Shown: positions 9,266 to 16,765 of the stretch, piece after piece | Layout of the letters: each line of letters begins with the position of its first letter | Position numbering within the stretch: the first letter of the stretch is position 1 | Source of the DNA: an uncultured Verrucomicrobiota bacterium | Lineage (GTDB): Bacteria; Verrucomicrobiota; Verrucomicrobiia; Methylacidiphilales; UBA1321 | Direction: 5' to 3' | DNA length: 64,000 bases | Assembly (NCBI GenBank): GCA_903863295.1 | Contig: CAIPBM010000164.1 | Coordinates: 62,001-126,000, forward strand | Translations under genes and position numbers: made by a program | Notes under the pieces: generated by a model | What the model was told of the DNA's origin: nothing | Seen by the model: the letters and a program-made list of their open reading frames with translations, nothing else | Databases searched by the model: none

Positions 9266-10732
9266 TTAGGAAATGGGTGTTTCAACGTGCAGCGCGCTTT
9301 TCATTTCATCTGCCTTCTGTCCAGCTCGCACTAATGCTTCTTCAGGATTGTCGTAAAAACTCCTTTTGAAAGCGTCTTCCATTTCTTCAAAAAGTCCCAC
9401 CCGGCGAGCCATTGTCCGATAGCGGCGCTCTATATCAATAAGTTCACGAATCATCTCAAAATGGAGTTTGTCTTCACCGCACAAGTCGCGAAGAATTTTT
9501 ATTTCATCGGCGCCCATTACGATATTGTCGTCCAAGTTCGGACCTGGGTAAGGAACGCCCATGCATTCGGCGTAAATACCGGGCAGATTATCTTCAATCT
9601 CATGCTTTTCGATGACCCAGAGGCGTCGGATTTCTTGCAATTCCGCCAGGGTGATAAGTTCGAGTGATCGAACATTTTTGGGCCCGTTTTTGCGGATCCA
9701 ACTTTGTGCTTGTAGCAATTTCCTTAACCATTTTTCTCGAGCCTCTTGGGTGTAAGGGCCAGGAATAACCTTACCCTGCGCCATTAATTGGACTGAGCCA
9801 TTCATCCGTCGAAAATCGCGAAGTGGTCGATCATCAGGAACATCAAGTTCATTGCGCAATTGAAGTAAGGGCATCATCCATTCCTTTTCACCGTCGTTTT
9901 GGATCATTGCCGACATTGATTTGTCTTTTTCCACCAAGGTACATACCCAGCACCCAAACCTACTGTCTCCGCAACTTGGTGAGCTAGAGTCAACAACCAG
10001 AGGGCATTCACCATCCGCTGAAGCTCCTTGATACATGGTCAGGAGTTCTTTGTTGTTGTATCCCCAAGGATTCTTAATTTGCATCAAAAACATCCACACA
10101 TCGTCGTTAGTCCAATCCTCGACCGGTGTGTAAACGAGTGTTCCGGGGAGAGACGCATTAGGGCTAAGCCGCTCACGAATTCTTCCAGCTTCAAGGGCCG
10201 TCATGCTACGTGAACGTGCCTGGCTCTCGGCCTTCCTTGTTCCAAGAACTAGAATTGCCTCACCGCTGGTTTGAACCACATTTTGAATGAAACGATTTGA
10301 GGGTCGGATTTTCAATCGTTCGGTGCACCATCTAAATTTGGGCCGAGGGGCAGGATAGCCTTTTCCAATTAGATTTACCCAAAAGGAGTCTTCGGTTGCC
10401 GGCGTCAGTCGATTGGGACTAATCGGGATTTGCTGGGAGATTGCAGCGGACTTCATCACTTCTAAAGAGTGTGTAACCCAGGAAGCAACGACAGGATTTT
10501 CTACCAAGGTATCCGTACTGATGACGTGAACTGTTTTATTTCTTTTGTTCGGAGGTAGATCGGCAATTGCGAGCCAGATAAGCTGTAATACCGCGGTAGA
10601 ATCTTTTCCTCCGCTATAACCGACTACCCAAGGAATGGAGTCGGCCAGGTATAATTCCTGAATTTCTGCTTTTATGTTAGCGAAAATAGAGTTGAGTCCG
10701 TTTTCCCGGAAGGCGGATGTAGTCTTAGTCAT
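9266..10732 (-). CDS. dndC: DNA phosphorothioation sulfurtransferase DndC (PAPS-reductase-like)
   Basis: 488 residues from the ATG at 10732, which has AGGAG upstream; the longer frame to 10777 lacks this. The PP-loop YSGGKDST (39-46) is the ATP pyrophosphatase motif of the PAPS reductase family. A Cys-rich segment CGDSRFGCWVC, plus an earlier FRWC, supplies ligands for the known 4Fe-4S cluster of DndC. The protein adenylates the backbone and passes sulfur from the cysteine desulfurase. Its start lies inside the end of dndB (8-nt overlap), and dndD follows after 18 nt. Confidence 0.93.
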   Translation of the reverse strand: MTKTTSAFRENGLNSIFANIKAEIQELYLADSIPWVVGYSGGKDSTAVLQLIWLAIADLPPNKRNKTVHVISTDTLVENPVVASWVTHSLEVMKSAAISQQIPISPNRLTPATEDSFWVNLIGKGYPAPRPKFRWCTERLKIRPSNRFIQNVVQTSGEAILVLGTRKAESQARSRSMTALEAGRIRERLSPNASLPGTLVYTPVEDWTNDDVWMFLMQIKNPWGYNNKELLTMYQGASADGECPLVVDSSSPSCGDSRFGCWVCTLVEKDKSMSAMIQNDGEKEWMMPLLQLRNELDVPDDRPLRDFRRMNGSVQLMAQGKVIPGPYTQEAREKWLRKLLQAQSWIRKNGPKNVRSLELITLAELQEIRRLWVIEKHEIEDNLPGIYAECMGVPYPGPNLDDNIVMGADEIKILRDLCGEDKLHFEMIRELIDIERRYRTMARRVGLFEEMEDAFKRSFYDNPEEALVRAGQKADEMKSALHVETPIS

Positions 10733-11819
10733 GCTTGCTCCTGCTGAACGCTTCTTCAATCCGAAGTTCATTTTCATCCAAATCGATTCCTAAAGCCTTT
10801 TTGATTACGTTGGTCGTCAAAATTACATTCGAAGTCGCCTTAGTCACTTTTCCGCCAATTAGCGCTCTTCCCTCCCATAATTTAGCGTTGCGACGAGACC
10901 AGTCGATTTCTTCCAAATTTCGAAGCCGACTTTTCCAACCACTCGAACCATTTTTCAGCAAGCAATTGCCTGCACAACCAAGCGCCTGCAGAGCAATTCC
11001 ATGAGAATGAATATAACCCTCGCGAACCTCGCTGGCTGCCAATTTTCCATCACGAATCTGTGACCACGCAGGAAAATGCTTTGCCACTGCTTCCCAGAAA
11101 TCACGCGCAACATCGGCATCATCCTCGAGAACGCCTGTCGCAATTCCCTCAACCAGTACGGCTGTTGCGGTATAAAATGCGCTTAAAGTAAAGAGCTTGC
11201 TTGAACGAAGCGCTAACGAATTTTTAGCCATTTCGACAATTTCGCGAAAAACTTCGGACTTCATCACCACGAGTTTTGCCAGCTTGCCTTTCGCATCACG
11301 ATGATCGTACAAGACTCCAAGTGATCGGCTTGGACGAATGGCGTAGCGATTCAAATCCGCAAACATCTGTTGGCTCCGCGCCAATCCCAAATCTAAAAAG
11401 AAAACGACAGCGATCGTCTCGCTTGCCATTTCGGGCTTTTGTTCCAGCGCAGTCAAAATTGCAGCTCGTCTGTGTTGACCATCGTTGATAATGAATTTTG
11501 CATCCATGGGGACTCGCAACATTCCGAGGCGGCTGTTTTTCCCCGATTCATCCAGTGGCTCAAAACTGACGTGCGAATCGATGGAAGCGGTGATCGCTGA
11601 AAAAATGTAATCCTTGGGGTTATCCAGCATGTAACTGGCAATCTCGGGAATGCGTCCGCGATTTAAACCCCGTTGAGCCCGAAGTTCGGGAGGAAGTTCT
11701 TGTTCGTCAAAAATGGAAATCTGCTTCAACATCCGAAGGCTCCACATCGAAACGTAGTATTCTCGGCCCGCTTGGATGCCGCGAATAACTGGAAAGTTGA
11801 GGGTGGAGAGTGTTTCCAT
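10725..11819 (-). CDS. dndB: DndB, DGQHR-domain protein of the dnd operon
   Basis: 364 residues from ATG 11819; a TTG at 11828 is possible, and neither has a good ribosome binding site. The signature DGQHR is at 113-117 (NDGQHRRAAI), with the upstream GLNRGRIPEIASY helix typical of the family. DndB is a regulator of the dnd operon in several bacteria, where it represses transcription from the intergenic region. It is the first gene of the dndBCDE operon and is divergent from dndA. A second DGQHR protein lies at 13138-14151. Confidence 0.88.
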   Translation of the reverse strand: METLSTLNFPVIRGIQAGREYYVSMWSLRMLKQISIFDEQELPPELRAQRGLNRGRIPEIASYMLDNPKDYIFSAITASIDSHVSFEPLDESGKNSRLGMLRVPMDAKFIINDGQHRRAAILTALEQKPEMASETIAVVFFLDLGLARSQQMFADLNRYAIRPSRSLGVLYDHRDAKGKLAKLVVMKSEVFREIVEMAKNSLALRSSKLFTLSAFYTATAVLVEGIATGVLEDDADVARDFWEAVAKHFPAWSQIRDGKLAASEVREGYIHSHGIALQALGCAGNCLLKNGSSGWKSRLRNLEEIDWSRRNAKLWEGRALIGGKVTKATSNVILTTNVIKKALGIDLDENELRIEEAFSRSKHD

Positions 11820-11894
11820 TGAAAGCAAAATGTTTGGATGTATGCTTGTACGTGTTTGGGATTTGTCAAACGAAAAACCCCATACTTAAGCCTG
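11820..11894. promoter_or_regulatory. Divergent dndB/dndA control region
   Basis: This 75-nt AT-rich gap separates the dndB and dndA starts, so it must carry both promoters and any DndB operator. I see a TTGTCA-like -35 hexamer toward dndA and a small dyad, GTTTG...CAAAC, around GGATTTGT. No hexamer pair has ideal 17-nt spacing, so the exact promoters are uncertain. DndB autoregulation of this region is known for other dnd clusters and is inferred here. Confidence 0.45.
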
Positions 11895-13040
11895 ATGACC
11901 TTACCCGTCTACCTCGATTGCAACGCCACAACTCCGATGGAGGAAGACGTTTGGAAAATCGTCCGCTACTTCTTTGAAGTTGAATACGGTAACGACGGTA
12001 GTAGGACCCATGAGTTCGGAACCCGGGCAAAACAGGCTGTTCAGCGAGCTCGCGAGCAAGTTTCCCTCACTCTTTCTTGCCAGCGTGATGAGATAATTTT
12101 CACGAGCGGAGCGACCGAATCTAATAATCTCGCGTTGCTCGGTTTGGCGCAAGCAGCGACACGATCAGGAAGGATGCACATCGTGAGCACAGCAATTGAG
12201 CATAAGGCGGTGCTTGAGCCTCTGGAGCATTTGGGCACGCGAGGCTTTGAAATAACCCTAATACCCCCCTGCTCGACGGGACGGGTAAATGCTCAAGCAA
12301 TCAGGGAAGCAATGCGTCCTGACACATTTGCCGTGTCAGTCATGCACGCAAATAATGAAACAGGTATCGTTCAACCACTCGACGAGATATGCGAAGTGCT
12401 TAGAGATCACAGCGCATATCTGCACGTCGATGCTGCCCAGACATTCGGCAAGCTTATTGAGCCGCTACAGAACGCGCGGATAGATTTAATCAGTCTAAGT
12501 GGACATAAAATTTACGGTCCCAAAGGCATTGGCGCCCTAGCCACTCGCCGAAGAGGATACGAGAAAGTTCCCCTTTCCCCGCTCATATTTGGCGGCGGTC
12601 AGGAGCGAAACCTTCGACCAGGCACTTTGCCCGTGCCCTTGGTCGTCGGCTTGGGCGTAGCGTCAGAAATTGCACTTAAATCGCACAAGAAAAGGACCTC
12701 CGATTGCATAAAATTTGGGAACCGCCTCGAACAGGCACTACTCCCACTGGGCGCTCGAAGGCATGGCAGCAAGGAGTATTGCCTGCCTCATGTCATCAAT
12801 CTTTCATTTCCTGGAATCGATTCAGAGGCGTTGATCGTCGCCCTAAAGTCGTTGGTTGCCATTTCCAACGGGTCCGCCTGCACATCGGCCAGCTATAAGC
12901 CTAGTCATGTGTTGGAAGCAATGGGATTGGCGCCAGACGACATCTCGGGAGCAATTCGGCTTTCTTGGTGCCACATGACACCAGACGTTGACTGGTCGCA
13001 GGTAATCACTCGAATCCATCAACTTCTTCCTGACAATTAA
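11895..13040 (+). CDS. dndA: Cysteine desulfurase DndA/IscS-like
   Basis: 381 residues from ATG 11895 (MTLPVYLDCNATTPM, the standard NifS/IscS N-terminus); the frame is open from 11838. The PLP lysine is in SGHK (K205) and the catalytic cysteine in SNGSACTS (C329). A short lobe around the cysteine and the GGGQERNLRPGT segment are typical of group I desulfurases. In Dnd systems this enzyme supplies persulfide sulfur to DndC and builds its Fe-S cluster. It is divergent from dndBCDE. It could also be a general IscS, but the location argues for DndA. Confidence 0.9.
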   Translation: MTLPVYLDCNATTPMEEDVWKIVRYFFEVEYGNDGSRTHEFGTRAKQAVQRAREQVSLTLSCQRDEIIFTSGATESNNLALLGLAQAATRSGRMHIVSTAIEHKAVLEPLEHLGTRGFEITLIPPCSTGRVNAQAIREAMRPDTFAVSVMHANNETGIVQPLDEICEVLRDHSAYLHVDAAQTFGKLIEPLQNARIDLISLSGHKIYGPKGIGALATRRRGYEKVPLSPLIFGGGQERNLRPGTLPVPLVVGLGVASEIALKSHKKRTSDCIKFGNRLEQALLPLGARRHGSKEYCLPHVINLSFPGIDSEALIVALKSLVAISNGSACTSASYKPSHVLEAMGLAPDDISGAIRLSWCHMTPDVDWSQVITRIHQLLPDN

Positions 13041-13077
13041 TCCCAAAAGCAATCGACCTTGAAGTCCCCAAAATGAA

Positions 13078-13099
13078 TCGCTTGTTAGTGAGCAAGCGA
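13078..13099 (+). terminator. Hairpin after dndA
   Basis: Perfect arms TCGCTTG (13078-13084) and CAAGCGA (13093-13099) flank an 8-nt loop, 38 nt after the dndA stop and 39 nt before the next start. There is no clear T run, so it may be a weak terminator or an operator for the DGQHR gene. Confidence 0.4.
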
Positions 13100-13137
13100 C
13101 CATTCTTCAAAGCAGCAACTAGCTAACTAATCGCATT

Positions 13138-14151
13138 ATGAAAGCCGTACCCGTGAAAAAACTCCCATCCAAAAGAATCAGCGTTCTTGCCATTCAAATT
13201 ACCGACAAGAACGACACCACCTTTTACGTCACGGCCATTCCTGCAAAAACACTGTTTTCTTGCAGCTACATTTCGCGTGCAGATGAAGACCCCATCAAGG
13301 GCTACCAAAGGCTTCTCAATAAAAGTCGCACCAAACAGATCGCCGACTATTTAAATCAAGGGCAATTAATTCCGGGGGCAATAATTCTTAGTACTCAACC
13401 AGCAGCTAAATTAGAGTATGACAGCAAGACTCACCATCTTCACTTTACTATTTCGCCCAAAAGCTTCCTCGTTATCGATGGACAACATCGCCTATTTGGC
13501 GCTTCGGAAGCAAACAACACCATCACCCTTCCCGTTTCAATCCTCTGTGGTCTAACGCAAGAGTTGGAAGTTCAATATTTTAACGACATTAATGGCGAGC
13601 AGCGAGGTGTTCCACGTACTTTACAGCTTGAAATCGAAAAGTTTTTGGTAGCTGCCGAATCGAACGATCAAATTCGCATAAAGCTGTTTCACGCCTTAAA
13701 TGAACGACCTGATTCTCCCTTACTCGGAAGAATGTCAGCGACGAAAAGTGTTCAGGGCAAGCTCACGCATGTGCCTTTTAAGGCCGCAATAGACCCACTT
13801 CTTGATGAACCCATAATGAAGCGTTTAGATTTCGATCAAAAAGTTCAGCTTTTATTAAATTTTCTCAAAGCGGTTGAAGCCATATTGGTTGAATCCACGG
13901 GTGATTCTAAGAAACTGTCTAACGCCGCCTTTTTCCAAGCCCTTTTTATTGCTTTCAAAGGGATCACACAGGTAGTGGTAGAGCGCTATCAGAATTACAA
14001 AGAAGAATCCTTCAAGAGCATTCTGACCCCCTTAGAAAACATCGACTGGAGTGTCCACTCAGGTACGAACCGCGCGTCTATCCAAGCACTCTCAAAACAC
14101 ATTTTGGATCTCGTTTCAGCAGGCGGTAAGGTCTCCAATGAGCTTCTCTAA
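13138..14151 (+). CDS. Second DGQHR-domain protein (DndB paralogue)
   Basis: 337 residues with DGQHR at 114-118 (LVIDGQHRLFG). An earlier helix, NKSRTKQIADYLNQ, matches the region before the motif in DndB-type proteins. Overall it is otherwise quite unlike dndB at 10725-11819, so it is a separate DGQHR subfamily, not a recent duplicate. DGQHR proteins accompany phosphorothioation and deazaguanine (Dpd) DNA modification clusters. It overlaps the next gene by 14 nt, forming a two-gene unit next to dndA. The role is unknown; sensing or binding of modified DNA is a guess. Confidence 0.7.
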   Translation: MKAVPVKKLPSKRISVLAIQITDKNDTTFYVTAIPAKTLFSCSYISRADEDPIKGYQRLLNKSRTKQIADYLNQGQLIPGAIILSTQPAAKLEYDSKTHHLHFTISPKSFLVIDGQHRLFGASEANNTITLPVSILCGLTQELEVQYFNDINGEQRGVPRTLQLEIEKFLVAAESNDQIRIKLFHALNERPDSPLLGRMSATKSVQGKLTHVPFKAAIDPLLDEPIMKRLDFDQKVQLLLNFLKAVEAILVESTGDSKKLSNAAFFQALFIAFKGITQVVVERYQNYKEESFKSILTPLENIDWSVHSGTNRASIQALSKHILDLVSAGGKVSNELL

Positions 14152-15064
14152 CACCCGAGATACCTACCTCTTTTCGAGGAAAGTAGGCACCTCGTTACAG
14201 GACCTTAAAGTTGTCCAAGCAGACGAGGAGAAACCGGAAAGACTGCATAGCCTAAGAGAACGTCTCCTGTCCGGCCAGTCGGTCGGAGTTACAATCCTTT
14301 CCCCGACACGATTTAAAGTGGAAATTAGTGTTCAGGCTTACAGTCAATCGCTTCATAAAGACCTGTATTTTGGGCTATGCCGCATCGGTCGATTAAGGGA
14401 ATCAGTATCCAATTTACGATCCTCCAAAAGTGCCTCCGCTTGGCAAATAACGACTTCCTACTACGCCGCGTTTTTTGCAGCTACCGAGTTGTTGCGGACT
14501 ACGGGGGTTTACATCTCATATTTTGATAGTCCGGCCGCGGCTAGCGTTTCAAGTCATGCTACTGGAAGTGCCGTTTTGGAAGGAGGTACATTTGAAGGCG
14601 TTGCCAAGTGGGACGAGGTGAATGGGGTGATTCAAATGGAATACTCGAAACGAAATATCAGGCATCATGATTTTACTTGGCAAAAGTGTGTAGCCCTCGC
14701 AAAGGGAATTGCGTCTAGCGCGAAGCCCTCCCAGAGGGCCTTCGTCGAGTTGTTCCTGAAACTTGCTGGTGGTCCACAATCGGCATGGGGTTATCCATCG
14801 AGCACTCGAAATAAATGGAATTATGCAGATGCGGACCTGTTCGTAGGACGCGGAGAGCATTTCGCTGCTCAATTTCGCAAGATTAGCGCTAACGACTCGA
14901 CTGCGATTAACTGGGGTAAGGAAGGACATCTGACGGGAGATGAATCCGCAGTCTCCGCAGTAGCTTTTGTTAATTCATTTTTAAGCCAAGTGCTTTCGGA
15001 TGTTTCTAAGATTGTATTTGCCAACACCAAAATTAAGCCGGAAACACTTATTGGACTTAGGTAG
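14138..15064 (+). CDS. Unknown partner of the DGQHR protein, weak HEPN-like features
   Basis: 308 residues from ATG 14138, which overlaps the DGQHR gene by 14 nt. I do not recognise the family. Helix TTSYYAAFFAATELLR (105-120) resembles the first long helix of HEPN domains (xYYAxFxAA), and a later RNKWNY (224-229) could stand in for the HEPN R-x(4-6)-H site. Both are only suggestive. No membrane segment or signal peptide is seen. The tight coupling says the two proteins act together. It could be an effector or an accessory of the Dnd island. Confidence 0.5.
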   Translation: MSFSNTRDTYLFSRKVGTSLQDLKVVQADEEKPERLHSLRERLLSGQSVGVTILSPTRFKVEISVQAYSQSLHKDLYFGLCRIGRLRESVSNLRSSKSASAWQITTSYYAAFFAATELLRTTGVYISYFDSPAAASVSSHATGSAVLEGGTFEGVAKWDEVNGVIQMEYSKRNIRHHDFTWQKCVALAKGIASSAKPSQRAFVELFLKLAGGPQSAWGYPSSTRNKWNYADADLFVGRGEHFAAQFRKISANDSTAINWGKEGHLTGDESAVSAVAFVNSFLSQVLSDVSKIVFANTKIKPETLIGLR

Positions 15065-15083
15065 AAGTAAACCAGCGCCTTCT

Positions 15084-15938
15084 TTATTCTTTAAGCTCCA
15101 ACAAATTCCCACATACAAAATCTTGCAGATATCGGTCGACCGTGCTCCGCATTGGTCTTGCTCCTAAAGTCCGATGATAGCCTTCTCGGACCAGTTCTTC
15201 GATGGTTGCAGCGTCAACTTCGATGACGAATCCCAGTTTACTGAGCCTCGTTCTTTCGCGCTCGACCATCTGTTCACAAATATCGCGCTGAATCGCGAAG
15301 GGAAGGCGATTGAAAACCAGTTTCTCACTAATACGCGCGACTAATTCCGGGCGCAGAACCTGATCCACTCGCCGCAAAACCGTGCGCTCAATCGTGGCAA
15401 ACGCTGAACTTTCCATCCGCATCGCTTCCGCCGCACCTATGTTGGACGTGAAGATGATGTAGTAATCGTTCAGGCTTTTGGTTTCGCCGTTGGCCAGCGT
15501 GATCCGGCCTGCATCCAGAATTTGCAAAAACAAATCCAGCACCAGCGGGTGCGCCTTTTCCATTTCATCAAACAGCAGGGTGCCGCGATCGTGCTTCGCC
15601 AAAGCGCGGCCCAGCATACCCGTTTCAGAAACGGAATTACCCAGGAGCAGACCCACCGAAGATTGATTCTGAAACTCCGACATATCGAATCGGTGGAGAT
15701 GATCTTCACCGAAGAGATAGTTGGTGAAGCAGATTGTGATTTCAGTCTTGCCCACGCCCGTAGGTCCGACGAAGAGGAACGATCCTTTTGGGCGACTGGG
15801 GTGCGCCAGGCCCAATTCGCCTCGCTTGAGCACCGAGGTAATTTTGGGAATGACGTGGTCTTGTCCCTTGATGTTGGATTTAAGGTGATGCTCCAGATGA
15901 CGGAGCTTGGTGATAAAATCAGATGAGAAAGTATTCAT
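15084..15938 (-). CDS. Stand-alone ClpB/ClpA-type AAA+ ATPase (D2-like)
   Basis: 284 residues from ATG 15938; an ATG at 15977 is also in frame. Walker A is GPTGVGKTEI, Walker B LLFDEMEKAH and sensor 1 FTSNIG; the C-terminal ClpB small domain ends with the GARPMRSTVDRYLQ segment. There is no N domain, D1 ring or middle coiled coil. It therefore corresponds to the second ATPase module of Clp/Hsp100 alone. It is divergent from the T4SS operon and convergent with the preceding gene (19-nt gap). It might remodel conjugation proteins; that is inference from position. Confidence 0.75.
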   Translation of the reverse strand: MNTFSSDFITKLRHLEHHLKSNIKGQDHVIPKITSVLKRGELGLAHPSRPKGSFLFVGPTGVGKTEITICFTNYLFGEDHLHRFDMSEFQNQSSVGLLLGNSVSETGMLGRALAKHDRGTLLFDEMEKAHPLVLDLFLQILDAGRITLANGETKSLNDYYIIFTSNIGAAEAMRMESSAFATIERTVLRRVDQVLRPELVARISEKLVFNRLPFAIQRDICEQMVERERTRLSKLGFVIEVDAATIEELVREGYHRTLGARPMRSTVDRYLQDFVCGNLLELKE

Positions 15939-16057
15939 AATGGGCGGACTGTACGGCCAAAAAATGCCCATTTCCAAAGCCTAAAATCGTACAGTTCCAC
16001 TTTGTCTTACTACACCCTGTAACAGCTACATACAGCTTAACGGAGAGTCGCTCGCTC

Positions 16058-16066
16058 ATGGCTTAA
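16058..16066 (+). CDS. Possible Met-Ala minigene ahead of virB2
   Basis: ATG GCT TAA, preceded by GGAG at 16042-16045 (12 nt upstream). It ends 7 nt before the virB2 start, which itself has no close ribosome binding site. A dyad CATGGC...GCCATG (16057-16062, 16071-16076) covers both start codons. It may be a translational control element or chance. Confidence 0.25.
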   Translation: MA

Positions 16067-16073
16067 TCATGCC

Positions 16074-16397
16074 ATGACAACTTCACTCCCTTCACTGGTT
16101 GCCAGCGTGTCTGGCAAATCACTCGTCGGTCTCACCATTCTCGCCCAGGCCACCGGCGGCGACTCCACCGCCCAACTGAAGCAAGGCTTCAGCACGGCTA
16201 TGGGAATCCTCTTCATGTTCGGATTCTTTTGGGGCGTCATCAAAATCTGGTCCGGCGCAAATGCCATCAGCAAAGGCGATGCAGACGGCAAGATGGGCAT
16301 CGTCGCCGGGATCATCATCGCCGGGGCTGCCGCCATCATGGGCGCTCTCTTCGCGATCTTCAATTTGAGCGGGGCGACTCTCACGCCCTCGTTCTAG
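16074..16397 (+). CDS. virB2: VirB2/TrbC-like pilin subunit
   Basis: 107 residues. There are two strongly hydrophobic helices (about 40-60 and 77-97) joined by a short polar loop with ANAISKGDADGK, the normal VirB2/TrbC layout. The N-terminal part up to about residue 30 may be a long cleaved leader. It would form the pilus or channel subunit of the type IV secretion system. It is the first gene of the operon; virB3 follows 38 nt downstream. Family identity rests on size, topology and order. Confidence 0.75.
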   Translation: MTTSLPSLVASVSGKSLVGLTILAQATGGDSTAQLKQGFSTAMGILFMFGFFWGVIKIWSGANAISKGDADGKMGIVAGIIIAGAAAIMGALFAIFNLSGATLTPSF

Positions 16398-16435
16398 TCC
16401 CTGTGGCACCGTCCTGAGCTTTTACCGCCATAACC

Positions 16436-16765
16436 ATGAACGAACTACGACTATCTGACACCAACGCTGCGGATGATTCCGCCGGATCGGTATGGGGCCT
16501 CGACGGCAATCTATTCATGCCCGTCGTCGCCTCAGCAGCCCTTTCCATCGGGGTGATTCTGATTCTGTTCAGTTTCTTTCATGTCGTCTGGTGGTTGAGC
16601 TTCCCGCTCGGGGCGGTGCCCTTCGGGGCAACAGTCAGTTACGTCCTGCTTTTCAAGCAGGGCAAACCGCCCGGATACGACCGGGACCTTTTTGAACTCT
16701 GGATCACCGGCCACGGCTTCGGCTTCAACGCCGGGGATCAACTCAACGCGAGAAAACGGAAATGA
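16436..16765 (+). CDS. virB3: VirB3/TrbD-like inner membrane protein
   Basis: 109 residues with two adjacent membrane segments (about 29-49 and 51-73) near the N-terminus and a short cytoplasmic tail, like VirB3. The tail contains the FELWITGHG segment. VirB3 docks on VirB4 at the base of the channel, and its stop overlaps the virB4 start by 4 nt (ATGA), which fits. Confidence 0.75.
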   Translation: MNELRLSDTNAADDSAGSVWGLDGNLFMPVVASAALSIGVILILFSFFHVVWWLSFPLGAVPFGATVSYVLLFKQGKPPGYDRDLFELWITGHGFGFNAGDQLNARKRK

